The position numbers and the translations under genes are program-made. The notes under the pieces were generated by a model that ran no database searches, was not told the DNA's origin, and worked only from the letters and a program-made list of their open reading frames with translations. From contig OY776214.1 in assembly GCA_963675425.1 (NCBI GenBank), positions 1,860,001 through 1,924,000 on the forward strand: DNA of 64,000 bases. The letters run 5' to 3'. How positions within the stretch are numbered: position 1 is the stretch's first letter; each line of letters begins with the position of its first letter. Positions 7,994 through 17,291 of the stretch are shown here, piece after piece. The DNA is from Sporobacter sp963675425 (GTDB lineage Bacteria > Bacillota > Clostridia > Oscillospirales > Oscillospiraceae).

Positions 7994-9481
7994 TATGCTC
8001 CCTCCCATTTGCTCAAGTCGATTTGTTCCGCTTCCTGAATCCAGGCAAGGCTTACTTCCTCTGAGAGCAGCGCGCCAATCAGCGGGCGGTTTTGCCGCGG
8101 GGAGGGAGTATCCTGACGCAGGTGCTGGGCGAATTCGGGCTTTACGCCCGGCGGAAGGATAATAGAAACGGCATCTCCCGGCTCCGTGCACTCAAAGGAA
8201 TATGTAATTTCCAGAGTGTTCTGCTCGTCCGAGTGAAACCGGAACGCCTGCGAGACGGGATAGTCTTTCTCCGATCTCGTCAGCAGAACCTGTGGGCTAG
8301 CCGCCGGATGTGCGCTATATCTGGGGTCGAATACATAGCGCTCCAGCTTCCAGGCGAGCTCCGCTTGCTTTTCTGGTGTCAGGTAATCCCGGCGCAGCTT
8401 GCTTTTGCTGGCGTGCCCCAGTAGATAATCCACCTGATCCATGGAGAAGCCGCAGATATGGCAGGCCCGGGTGCCCCAGTCCCGACGTAGCGTATAGGCC
8501 GCCACATCCTGAACCTTTTCTCCGTCTACCTCGTCCGGTTCCCGATCTGCCAGCTCACGCGCCGACTGAAAGAATTCGTCCGATAATCCGCAAAGCTGCA
8601 GAAGCTCCCGCACCAGTGCGGAGACTGCGTTGGAACGAGTCAGTGTCTCCGGTTCTTGGTCCGCGCAGGCAAGTGGGAACTCATTGACTTGTTCAGGGCT
8701 GTAACCAAGGCTTTGAAGATAGGCCTCTCGCATTTCAAGAAAATCCAGCATGATTTTAGGGAGAATGACATTACGGTAGGCATTGCCGGTCTTTAACACG
8801 CCTGTAAGCGCGCCGTCCTTTTCCTGCCGGCAGACGAAAAGAGAACCGAAGAGACCATGATTGTGGATATCCTGAAACAACACGCCTGCCGCCTCCGAGG
8901 TGCGCAGTCCACAGAACAGCATCAGCGCCGCAGATAAGGCCAGTCCTCCTGCGGGTGTAGTGAGCAGGCGAAACAGCAGATGAGCAAACTGAACGCGGAT
9001 CTTGTCGGGAAGGGCTTTGCATTGCTCTGTTTGAATTCTTGGGCCGGGCTTATACAGCGTAAGGTCCAGCTTGGGCAGGTCGTCAAGGTCGGTGCGCACT
9101 TCCCGCAGCCGCTGATAGATATAATCTGCGCGATACAGCTGCGCGGCCACGCTGCGCTCCGCGTCAGCCCGGTTTCTATTGCCGCGTTTGCTCTGCTCCG
9201 CTTTCTGAATCAGCTCTTCCTGAATGGTATGTATATCTTCTTCGCAGATTTCCGTGCCGTACTGATCCAGGCGCGGGAAAAGACTGTTTTTACAGTACTT
9301 CAAAGTCTTTTGAAAGGTCTCGCCGTTCCAGCCATTTTTTCCACCCTTGCACAGAGACGGGAGTTCTTTCGAGATGCAGATTTCCAACGTTTTTGTAAAG
9401 AGGCCGTTTTGGTGTACGGGCGCTTTGTCCCGGGGAGTCTTTACTGTAATATCCCGGTACTTTTGTTCCACCAGATGGGAA
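7993..9481 (-). pseudogene. Tyrosine recombinase-like gene, 3' part, interrupted by IS21
   Basis: The frame is open from the IS21 edge at 9481 to a TAA at 7993 and carries about 494 residues of a tyrosine recombinase-like protein. Arg I is present (FCGLRTSEAAGVL). Box II reads TLRRDWGTRAC, so Arg II is kept but the usual His is changed. LLGH and RRDYLTPE supply the late His and the Tyr. A GTG at 9471 could start a shortened product, but it has no ribosome site. Removing the IS and one GGGAA copy joins this frame to the 5' part at 11919-12117 and gives about 560 residues. It is translationally coupled to the 6356-7993 gene. Confidence 0.85.
9477..9481. repeat. 5-bp target duplication GGGAA, left copy
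   Basis: GGGAA flanks IS21 copy 1 at 9477-9481, with its partner at 11919-11923. It marks the insertion point inside the recombinase gene. Confidence 0.85.
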
Positions 9482-9533
9482 TGTAAGCGGTCAATACAAA
9501 TGCACAGATTTTCGCCACAAAGTGCACAGATTT

Positions 9534-10271
9534 TTACGTAATGGTTTCTCTATGCTCTAGGCGATAGCTGTTACCGGTCATATTGATGATTTCACAGTGA
9601 TGTATGAGCCTGTCCAAGATGGCCGTGGTAATCGTGGCGTCGCCGAGAAACTCAGCCCATTCGTCAAAGCCCTTGTTTGACGTTATGATGAGCGACGTCC
9701 TCTCGGCCATAGAGGAAACGAAACCGAAGAACAGGTTTGCTTCGCCCGGAGAGAGGGGCATAAAGCCTACCTCGTCAACTACGACAAGAGCCGCCTTACG
9801 GATATACTTAAGTCTCCGGCTGCTGACGCCCGATATGTTTTCTGTTTTAAGACATTTCATCAGGTTATCCAGAGTCTCAAAGGCAACGCTGTAACCAAGG
9901 TCGAGCGCCCTGACGGACAGGGATAAAGCCAGATGCGTCTTGCCGACACCAGGTGGTCCGAGAAAGCATACGTTGAAGGCCTGCTCCACCCAGGTCATAT
10001 CGCTCAAGCGGAGCATCTGTTCTTTCGAGACGCTGCGCTGGAAGCCGAAGTCAAAGGTCATAAGCGTCTTTTCGGTGGGGAGGTTCGCTCTTTTTCGGCG
10101 CAGGATATTCTGCTTTTCAATACGAAGCCGCTGCTGCTCCTGAAGGAAAAGCTCAATGATTTCGAGCGGTGTTAGGTTGTTTTTCCCCGAGAAGGTAGTG
10201 TCAAAGTCGATGGACGGCATCCGGAGATTGCCCAACAGAAGTGTTACACGGTCAAGAGCGTTCTGATTCAC
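9534..10271 (-). CDS. istB: IS21-family helper ATPase IstB (copy 1)
   Basis: A 245-residue AAA+ ATPase of the IstB/DnaC type that activates the IstA transposase. Walker A is GPPGVGKTHLAL and Walker B is ALVVVDEVGFMPL, followed by a sensor region TSLIITSNKGFDEW. It overlaps the end of istA by 4 nt, the usual coupling in IS21 elements. The encoded protein is identical to that of the copy at 43981-44718. Confidence 0.96.
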   Translation of the reverse strand: MNQNALDRVTLLLGNLRMPSIDFDTTFSGKNNLTPLEIIELFLQEQQRLRIEKQNILRRKRANLPTEKTLMTFDFGFQRSVSKEQMLRLSDMTWVEQAFNVCFLGPPGVGKTHLALSLSVRALDLGYSVAFETLDNLMKCLKTENISGVSSRRLKYIRKAALVVVDEVGFMPLSPGEANLFFGFVSSMAERTSLIITSNKGFDEWAEFLGDATITTAILDRLIHHCEIINMTGNSYRLEHRETIT

Positions 10272-11776
10272 TTACCGGCACCCACTTTCGCATAGACCTC
10301 AAGGGGGCGCTTCTCGGTCGTGATGTGATATTTTCTGTCGCTTATCGGGATAATCGGGATCTCATGCGTGATGACCGGCGTAGCGGAGTGCTCCAGATAG
10401 TCCTTCATATAATTGACGCTGAAAAGTCTGCTCCCACTGCAAAAATCGATGGCCTCCAGCGTGGCGGTGAGCCCGTATCTATCAAATAGCGTTCGCATGA
10501 GCCTAAACTGGTCACGTGTGTAACGGGTCTTATCGGCGCGTATCGCTTGAAGAAAATCTGACGCTTTTCCATTAAGCAGCGCGTTCAGCTCATCCTGTAT
10601 GCGGTCGAGGCTGGTGCTGCGGTCTCTGAGATGATGATGGTTCTGTAAGAGCATACCCTTGCCGGTAGAAATCCTGTGCTGGCAAATATCGTCGCCGAAA
10701 ACCGTTTGTATGAGAAGGAAACCGTCCTGTTCCACTACATGGACTTCAGGGTTGTTTGTATATGTTCCGAGCGGAACGGAATAGCGGTTGCTGCCATAAA
10801 CGATGGTATTATCCTTGCGCACTGACCGGCAGACGAAGGCGTCCTTGTTTTCCGGAATGCTGATGAGCGGCCGGAGGTAGTTCTGTTCCTCTTTGAAAAC
10901 CTCTGCAGGGACGCGCTTAGTCGTGCCATGGATTTTTGCGTTGGCGGTGCGGTCAAGCCAGTCAAGAAGGCTACCGTTCAGGATACCGTCGTCAACATAT
11001 ATGCGGTTTTCAAGAAAGTTCCCCTTGACATATTTGACGACGCTCTCAATCTTCCCCTTGCTTTCCGGATCGGCGCCGCGGCACATATATACGCTGAATT
11101 TGCACTCCTGTCGTAGTTTCTCAAATTCGTATGTATGGATGATATCGCCGTTGTTCTCGGAGACACAGACGATACTGTCCTGGTCAAAGACAATCTCATG
11201 CGGCATACCGCCGATATATCTGAAACAACGATGGCAGGCAGCTACAAGGTCTGTCGCCCTGTACGGCCGGGACTGGGCTTCGGCGTATTTGTATCTGGAA
11301 CGGGAGAGAACAAAGGCAGCAACGTAAACTTTTATGCGCCCGCCCCCCACGTCCTTCATCCATTTCTCACCGAAATCGACCTGCATCTGTTGACCCATCG
11401 GAAGCTCGGCGACGGCCTCGTATTCCCTCGGCTCTGTGATTTTTTTGATGCCGTACTCGTCTCGAAGGCCTTTTACAAAACGGCTGACTGTCCGCTCGGT
11501 AAATTCGGCACTGTAATGCTCCTTGAGCCAATCGCACACCTGCGCAGCGCTCATTGACGGATAATCACGCAGCCATTTGAGGATGGTGGCCTCATATTCA
11601 CCAAGAGCTTTCTCCCGGCATATATTTGTGGCGTTTAATTCATAATCGTCGGCGAGCATATCCCAGTAACGGTTTACTGTCCGACGGTTTATGCCAAGCA
11701 TCTTCGCAACGGTATTCTTCTTGAATCCCTTTTCTTTTAACTGCTGAATTTGACTGTACACACAATACCCCTTCAT
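10268..11776 (-). CDS. istA: IS21-family transposase IstA (copy 1)
   Basis: A 502-residue DDE transposase. An N-terminal helix-turn-helix (LKEKGFKKNTVAKMLGINRR) is followed by a second DNA-binding region near residues 70-115. The RNase H-like catalytic core starts at MQVDFGEKWM, with later acidic residues at IVFDQDSIV and SKGKIESVVKYVK. The C-terminal beta domain has the NRYSVP motif. It is co-transcribed with istB. Its product is identical to the copy at 42476-43984. Confidence 0.96.
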   Translation of the reverse strand: MKGYCVYSQIQQLKEKGFKKNTVAKMLGINRRTVNRYWDMLADDYELNATNICREKALGEYEATILKWLRDYPSMSAAQVCDWLKEHYSAEFTERTVSRFVKGLRDEYGIKKITEPREYEAVAELPMGQQMQVDFGEKWMKDVGGGRIKVYVAAFVLSRSRYKYAEAQSRPYRATDLVAACHRCFRYIGGMPHEIVFDQDSIVCVSENNGDIIHTYEFEKLRQECKFSVYMCRGADPESKGKIESVVKYVKGNFLENRIYVDDGILNGSLLDWLDRTANAKIHGTTKRVPAEVFKEEQNYLRPLISIPENKDAFVCRSVRKDNTIVYGSNRYSVPLGTYTNNPEVHVVEQDGFLLIQTVFGDDICQHRISTGKGMLLQNHHHLRDRSTSLDRIQDELNALLNGKASDFLQAIRADKTRYTRDQFRLMRTLFDRYGLTATLEAIDFCSGSRLFSVNYMKDYLEHSATPVITHEIPIIPISDRKYHITTEKRPLEVYAKVGAGK

Positions 11777-11918
11777 TTCTTGCCGCCTCCATTCGCTGGC
11801 GTTATTTTACCAGACGAACGGAAACTGCGCATTTTCTGGCGAGAAAGTGTGCACTTTGTGGCGAATAACTGGGTAGTTCTATTGGCGGAAATCTGTGTAG
11901 TTTATTTTACCATTCACA

Positions 11919-12117
11919 GGGAAACAGTCACTGTTATGTAGGGGATGCTCTCCGGTGCCCGCAATGCCCGTCTGATGCTGGATCCGGGAATGGACCGTCC
12001 GGTTTTCGCGTCAATACCGTGGCCTTCGAGATAAGGCTTGCCGTGCAAACCCCGCTGCGAAACTTTGACTATCAGGTCTTTCGTATCGGTGGTCAAAAGC
12101 TCCTGTGTAGCTTTCAT
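11919..12117 (-). pseudogene. Tyrosine recombinase-like gene, 5' part
   Basis: The ATG at 12117 follows AGGAG by 10 nt and opens MKATQELLTTDTKDLIVKV. The frame runs into the IS21 edge at 11919. After removal of IS21 and one GGGAA it reads ...ITVTVSHLVEQKYRD..., continuous with the 3' part. A GTG three codons upstream sits directly on the ribosome site and was rejected. The part holds the start of the N-terminal DNA-binding region, with no recognisable motif of its own. Confidence 0.85.
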
Positions 12118-12125
12118 AAAAAACA

Positions 12126-12161
12126 CGCTCCTAACTGTAAAAGAGTCTTACAGTAGGAGCA
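12126..12161 (-). promoter_or_regulatory. Hairpin covering the recombinase ribosome site
   Basis: GCTCCT-ACTGTAA pairs with TTACAGT-AGGAGC across a short loop (about 12127-12160). On the minus strand the 3' arm contains the AGGAG that precedes the ATG at 12117, so the folded form would hide the ribosome site. Confidence 0.5.
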
Positions 12162-12368
12162 TGTTAGAATGCTTGCAGTCTCAGCGAGAACCAGGAGCCA
12201 TTATATGGGCGTTTAATCCCCACAGGTTGCTGGTGCAGGGTATGACCCTGCTACCTCCGAGTTATGAGTGCACAAAATTGAATTTCTGCTCGTTTCGGAT
12301 CAGCTCGAAAAGCCTTGTATTGCAAAGGCTTGAAAGATTTCGGCGTTTCGGGTCAGCTATCCATCTTT

Positions 12369-14896
12369 TTACTCTTCATTCACATTTGAAATAGATGTTT
12401 GGTTAATATTTCCGTACATCTCGCTTGCAAGAATAGTAAGTGCAATCTTTTGGAATTCTTCATCATCAAGGTAACGGGAAACGATATCATCATTTTCTTT
12501 GATTCTCTGCATCATGATATCCTTAATAATTTCTTTAATTCCAAGCTCAAACTTATCATATGGGTTTGTTCTTGCCTTTCTGATAACTTCGTCATGAGTC
12601 TGTGCTTTTTCCAATATCTGCTCAAAGAAAAGCCTATCTGCCTCTGTAAAATCCGTTCCAAAGCGGTCATTTAATGTCTGAATAATAACTGCAAGGGGCA
12701 CTTTTGGGTCATCCGCTTTTTTTGTACCTACTTCAGTTGGGGAAGTAACTTTTATATTATCGCCATCTGACAAATCAATACTATGTTCTGCAATTTTCTG
12801 ATTTCGCAAATGGGTAAGTACAATATTATCCTGGGGATTCTCTGGCAAATCATCACGTCCAGTTGACAAATGCGGCAATAAAAATCGGGAAAATGTGTAG
12901 AGTTTTTCCCATTCTTCGTCTGAGTAAGTAATGATTTGACTGATAAAGGCATACAGATTCACAAAGCTTTTCATTTTGTTGCGGAACAGTTCCTTTGACT
13001 CATCATCAAGCAAAATAAACCGGTCTTTTGCGGCAAATGCAAAAGCCTCCATTTTCGCATGGTCGCTTGGTTTTTGTTGTTCTTTCGGTTTATAAAAAAT
13101 GCTTGCAAAGCCATTTAGATCTTCTTCTGAATATACCCTATACTTATCCAGTTCTGTTTTTAAAGTTTCCAGATGCATTGGATCACTTACTTTTTCAAGC
13201 TCTGTTCCATCATAATAGGGCTTAAAAGCAGTATAGATATCTTCAGGTTTATTGACGAAATCCAATACAAAAGGCTCTTCCTTCCCGGCAAAGCAACGAT
13301 TAAGACGCGATAACGTTTGTACTGCCTGCACGCCGTCGAGACGTTTGTCAATATACATCGCACACAGGCGAGGCTCATCAAATCCTGTCTGGTATTTATT
13401 TGCGACGAGCAATATCCTATAGTCAACGGCAGCAAAACGCTCGGGTAACTGCTTTTCTGAAATTGATTTTCCTGTATTATAATCAATGTTCATTTTGGGT
13501 TCTGTGTAGGTTTCACCTGTTTCTTCATCTTTTACTTCACCGCTGAATGCAACTAACGCGCGAATATCGGAATAGTTATGTTCCTCTATGTATCGCTTGA
13601 AAGCCAGCAGATAACGAACGGCCTGTAAGCGAGAATCCGTTACGACCATCCCCTTGGCCGTTCCATCCAATAAATGTTTTACGTTTTTTCGAAAATGCTC
13701 AACAATAATCTCTATTTTTTGATTAATATTTGTGGGGTGAAGACGTAAGCTACGTGCAATCTTACGCATACCTTTCTTTTTGGAATACTCTTTTTCTTCT
13801 TCCAAAGTACTGGCAATTTTATAAAAAGTTGCGTATTCAGTATAGTGTTTCAAAACATCAAGGATAAACTCTTCTTCTATCGCCTGGCGCATAGAATAGA
13901 GATGCATCGGCTCTGGCTGGCCAGCCGTATTATTCCGTCCAAACTGCTCTAAAGTTTTCCCTTTTGGCGTAGCAGTAAAGGCAAAAAAACTGATGCTTTT
14001 CTGCTTTGCCCTTGATGACATTATGGCATTGAGGCCATCTTCCCAATCGCTGTTCTCATCAAGTAAAACACTGGAGCCGAGAACCGCTTTTAACTCTCTG
14101 ATACTTTCTCCGGTCTGGCTGGAGTGGGCTTCATCCACAATAACGGCATATTTTCGACCAGCTATCTTGGCTTCCCATTCTTTTGCCTGCTTTTTCGCTT
14201 GCTCATCGGGATTGTAAACACTGTCAGCACCTGCTACACGCAAAAGGCCGCTTATAACAAACGGAAATTTCTGCAGCGTGGTTATAATAATTTTTGTGCC
14301 GTCGACCATTGCAGTAGCAAGTTGTGCGGAGTCCTCATCAATGCATTTTACAACGCCGTCTTTGTGTTCAATTTGGTAAATGGCGTCCTGCAATTGCTTG
14401 TCAAGTACATTTCTGTCGGTAATAACCACAACACAATCGTATATTACTTCATCATGCACACTATGCAGACTGGCAAGGCGATGGGTGAGCCAAGCGATAC
14501 TTTTGGTTTTTCCACTTCCGGCGCTGTGTTGAATAAGATAGTTATATCCTACACCTACGGCCTTTGCTGTTTTCACTAACAGACGCACAGCATCAAGCTG
14601 ATGATAGCGTGGGAAAATCATATTTTCCCGCTTACGCTTATCAATCTCGATAAACATAAAGGATCCAAAAATATCAATCAGACTGTCCCTTTGCAGAACC
14701 TCTTCGAATAAATAGCCGGTTTTATATCCAGAAGGATGCTGGGGATTTCCTGCACCGCATTTTATTGAACCAGGTTGGCTTCCGCGGTTAAACGGTAGAA
14801 AATTAGTTTTTCTTTTTCGAGCCTTGTAGTCATATACGCTTCTTCTGGATCAACTGCAAAATGCACCAGCGCGCGTTCTTTAAACTTAAAAAGCTG
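12369..14896 (-). pseudogene. hsdR: Type I restriction enzyme R subunit, truncated and frameshifted
   Basis: The long intact part (to about 14657) encodes the helicase/translocase of HsdR: Walker A HSAGSGKTKS, the DEAD-box-like motif VIVDEAHSSQ, FFAFTATPKGKT, and the late motif QTLSRLNRCF. The same frame stays open upstream through IKCGAGNPQHPSGYKTGYLFEE to about 14810, where an A-run in the coding sense appears to have lost one base. Before that, in another frame, LFKFKERALVHFAVD continues the HsdR sequence. The N-terminal nuclease domain is missing, cut off next to the IS1182-like element, and hsdM and hsdS are absent. It should not restrict DNA. Confidence 0.9.
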
Positions 14897-14897
14897 T

Positions 14898-16619
14898 GCA
14901 GCGGGCACCGGGAGGTGTCCTGTCGTCGTTTTCCACTTTTTGTGGATTTACGAAATCATTTTTTCAAAAAGGTGATTTTGAAGACGTTTTTTTTGAGATT
15001 TTGAATACAGCTTGTTGATATTGTAACTGAGACACAGCAGATAGAGTTCAATGGAGATGTTATGCCTTCCTCGGGTGAGTAACCGTTTAAAATGACGGTC
15101 GTGTTTCAAGACACCAAAGGCCCCCTTGACCTGTATCGAGCGATTAAGTCGAAGCTGTATCCCCTCCGATGTTGTGATGTTCCGCCGGGACTGCTTGCCC
15201 AGTTCTACAAGATTACGCTTGACTGTGAGCATCTTGTTGGGATACTTTTTAGATTGAAAACACTTATCCTTGTACTGGCAGCCGCTGCAATCACTGCATA
15301 GATAATATGCTGTAGTCTTAATATACCCGTCCTTGGTGACGACGGATTTCTCCCTGAACAGGGGCAGTTTCCTTCCATCGGCACAGAAATAGCAATCCTC
15401 GAGATCGTCATACCTCATGTTTTCGCGGCGCCCGATTTTCGCCTTAAACTGCTTGCTCTTCTCATATTTAAAATTTTGCGGTTTGATAAAGCTCATCTGC
15501 CCGCGACTGCCCAGATAGAGATAGTTATCCTGGCTCTCATACCCGGCATCGGCAACGATCTTACGATATCTCGTATGATGTCCACATTCCATCTCTTTAA
15601 GGAACGGGATAAGCGTACCGCTGTCCGAGCGGTTGGGGTATGCAGCCACACCTGTTATGTACTCACTGTTGACTGCTATTTGCATGTTGTAACCGGGCTT
15701 CAGCTGCCCGTTGCGCATATGATCTTCCTTCATGCGCATGAAGGTGGCGTCGGGGTCTGTCCGTGAATAGCTGTTACGGGCTTTTCCCATGATGGCAAGT
15801 TGCTCTTCGTATCTTTCCCATCGCGCAAGCCAATCCCGGAGTTTCTCCAGTTCCCGCTGCTCCGGCGTTTTCCGCTTTCCTTTGCCATAAACAAATTCGA
15901 TATCTGCATATTTTTGGGTTACATCCTCAACGAGAGCACGGAGTTTACCCACTGTGACGTTTCCCTCTATTCCTCTGGCCTGAAACGCTGTGCGCACTTG
16001 CTCCCGAAGACGGGTCAGGTTCTTCTCCAGGCTGCCGCGCCAGACAAATGTATATCTGTTGGCACAGCTCTCTATCTTCGTCCCGTCGATGAAAACACTC
16101 TCGTGGTCCGTTTCACCCATCTCTTCCAGCTTTCGGGCATACTGGTAGAACAGGTCTTCTACCGCACCTTGCAGCCGCCCCGTCCTGAACCGTGCCAATG
16201 TATTATGATCCGGCACCCGTTCGCCCTCCAACAGCCACATGAAGTCGATATTCTTCCGGCAGGCCGTTTCCAGCTTCCGGCTTGAATAGATCCCGTTCAT
16301 GTAGCCGTAGACCAATACCTTAAAGATAATCCGGGGTTCGGCGGCTGATTTTCGCCCTTTGGGAGAATACGCGCGGTACAGCTTACTGTAATCCAATTCC
16401 TCCAGTTGCGCGCTTGCCAGCCTGACCGGGTCATTTTCCGGTATTAATATTTCTGTGTCCATTGGGAGCATTAACTGTTGATGTTCCCACACTTTTGCAG
16501 TAAAATCTAACTGCTGTAGTTTGTTACTCACAATTCAATTTTACGGCAAAAAAGCGTGAAGGAAAACCCTTTTGGGTCATCCTTCACGCTTTTTATTGCT
16601 GTCTTTTTGAGACAGCGCC
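14898..16619 (-). mobile_element. IS1182-family element, left end uncertain
   Basis: The upstream end has a GCGTGAAGG/CCTTCACGC hairpin (about 16554-16590) and then GCTGTCTTTTTGAGACAGCGCC, matching in position the right-hand terminal repeat of the 29440-31259 element. No matching terminal repeat was found beyond the transposase stop. There the sequence passes within about 50 bp into hsdR code. The left terminus may be deleted, which would leave the element immobile. Both boundaries are approximate. Confidence 0.65.
14948..16531 (-). CDS. IS1182-family transposase
   Basis: A 527-residue transposase with an N-terminal DUF772-like domain (DPVRLASAQLEELDYSKL, then KVLVYGYMNGIYSSR) and a DDE core beginning at VFIDGTKIESCANRYTFVW. 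A Cys-rich insertion near residues 400-430 (YYLCSDCSGCQYKDKC) is typical of this group. The frame is intact. It is related to the transposase at 29601 but clearly diverged from it. It abuts the broken end of hsdR. Confidence 0.94.
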   Translation of the reverse strand: MSNKLQQLDFTAKVWEHQQLMLPMDTEILIPENDPVRLASAQLEELDYSKLYRAYSPKGRKSAAEPRIIFKVLVYGYMNGIYSSRKLETACRKNIDFMWLLEGERVPDHNTLARFRTGRLQGAVEDLFYQYARKLEEMGETDHESVFIDGTKIESCANRYTFVWRGSLEKNLTRLREQVRTAFQARGIEGNVTVGKLRALVEDVTQKYADIEFVYGKGKRKTPEQRELEKLRDWLARWERYEEQLAIMGKARNSYSRTDPDATFMRMKEDHMRNGQLKPGYNMQIAVNSEYITGVAAYPNRSDSGTLIPFLKEMECGHHTRYRKIVADAGYESQDNYLYLGSRGQMSFIKPQNFKYEKSKQFKAKIGRRENMRYDDLEDCYFCADGRKLPLFREKSVVTKDGYIKTTAYYLCSDCSGCQYKDKCFQSKKYPNKMLTVKRNLVELGKQSRRNITTSEGIQLRLNRSIQVKGAFGVLKHDRHFKRLLTRGRHNISIELYLLCLSYNINKLYSKSQKKRLQNHLFEKMIS

Positions 16620-16625
16620 TTGTGG

Positions 16626-16804
16626 AACATTCAACAAGGAACTATGTGTTGACGGAAAGGCTGTCTTGACCGGAGTGGGCAATAAGCAGTGCTCTTTAGG
16701 ATAGGGACGGTTACTACACCCCGAAGGAAGTGGAAACAAAGAGCGGTATTACCTGCTGTGATTGTGACTATGATCGCTTCACCTGCAATATGAGCTTATG
16801 GTAA
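16626..16804 (+). pseudogene. Fragment of an unknown Cys-containing protein
   Basis: One frame reads ELCVDGKAVLTGVGNKQCSL and, after a one-base shift at about 16698, continues DGYYTPKEVETKSGITCCD... to a TAA at 16802. The two parts look like protein and not like random DNA, and they end in a run with five Cys residues. No start or ribosome site is present. I do not recognise the family. It is probably a gene remnant cut by the IS1182-like element. Confidence 0.35.
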
Positions 16805-17089
16805 TTAGCATTTAATCATGGAATGAAAATTTGTATATTTTCAATTTCCGAGATGAATGGAGATTTCAGTTTGAGGTCGTGAAAATCAGAAAATGGGTGC
16901 TTCACCCAAACAAAACTGAATAATCGCTCGTATCGGTTGCGCTCGGATATATGTAGTTTCCTTTCTTGATTACTGAAACATTAGCAATAATTTTGGTGCC
17001 GATACTTTTGACTGTCATAACAGCGTTAAGTTTCGATATCAATTAAGCTGTTATAATTTGTTATAGTTGTATAAAATTTGCAATAAATG
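16805..17089. other. AT-rich region before the peptide operon promoter
   Basis: No coding frame with a ribosome site was found. There is a small GGGTG/CACCC hairpin near 16892. Several A/T runs around 17045-17080 could act as an UP element for the promoter at 17090. Confidence 0.3.
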
Positions 17090-17118
17090 TTGACAATTGG
17101 TGTATTGTGGTATATTAT
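17090..17118 (+). promoter_or_regulatory. Promoter of the RiPP operon
   Basis: TTGACA (17090-17095), a 17-bp spacer and TATTAT (17113-17118). It lies 174 bp before the maturase start, so the transcript has a long leader that contains the hairpin at 17142-17188. Confidence 0.82.
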
Positions 17119-17221
17119 GTAACCGTAATTGAAATAGCGAAAGCCAACAAATCAATCCGTACTTGGCAGGTCAGGTGATTTGTTGGCTGGAACCAAGCAG
17201 CAGTAGTAGTTATACCACAAT
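17104..17221. repeat. 11-bp inverted repeat around the leader hairpin
   Basis: ATTGTGGTATA at 17104-17114, inside the promoter spacer and -10 region, is repeated inverted as TATACCACAAT at 17211-17221. The first arm is upstream of the expected transcript start, so the pair may work as two DNA operator half sites and not as RNA. Confidence 0.5.
17142..17188 (+). promoter_or_regulatory. 13-bp leader hairpin of the RiPP operon
   Basis: AGCCAACAAATCA (17142-17154) pairs perfectly with TGATTTGTTGGCT (17176-17188) across a 21-nt loop, about 20 nt after the expected transcript start. No T-run follows, so it is not a simple terminator. It may protect the mRNA or bind a regulator. Confidence 0.6.
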
Positions 17222-17291
17222 GCTCAGCTTTGCTATGTCATTTTATCACTAATCTAGAAAAAATCAACTCTTATTTTAATGGAGGGATAAA

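Larger units (their letters stand above)
9482..11918 (-). mobile_element. IS21-family element, copy 1 (2437 bp)
   Basis: The ends begin TGTAAGCGGTCAATAC (9482) and, on the other strand, TGTGAATGGTAAAATA (11918). Both continue into a shared CACAGATTT-CGCC block, forming imperfect terminal inverted repeats with the TG start usual for IS21. It carries istA and istB on the minus strand and is flanked by GGGAA duplications. It has the same length and the same encoded proteins as the copy at 42334-44770, in the opposite orientation. It splits a recombinase gene in frame. Confidence 0.95.

Noticed and set aside
7994..8191. A 66-codon N-terminal extension of the 6356-7993 recombinase.
   Set aside because: It lies in another frame of the upstream recombinase gene, and the TAATG junction at 7993-7995 gives a coupled start.
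10735..11557. Antisense frames inside istA, repeated at 42695-43359.
   Set aside because: They occur in both IS copies only because the copies are identical, and istA explains the sequence.
12190..12330. A tRNA-like 3' half on the minus strand (CTCATAAC loop followed by GCAGGG-TCATA-CCCTGC).
   Set aside because: The T loop has five bases and no TTCGA, the acceptor does not end in CCA, and the anticodon stem does not pair, so it is not a usable tRNA or a clear att remnant.
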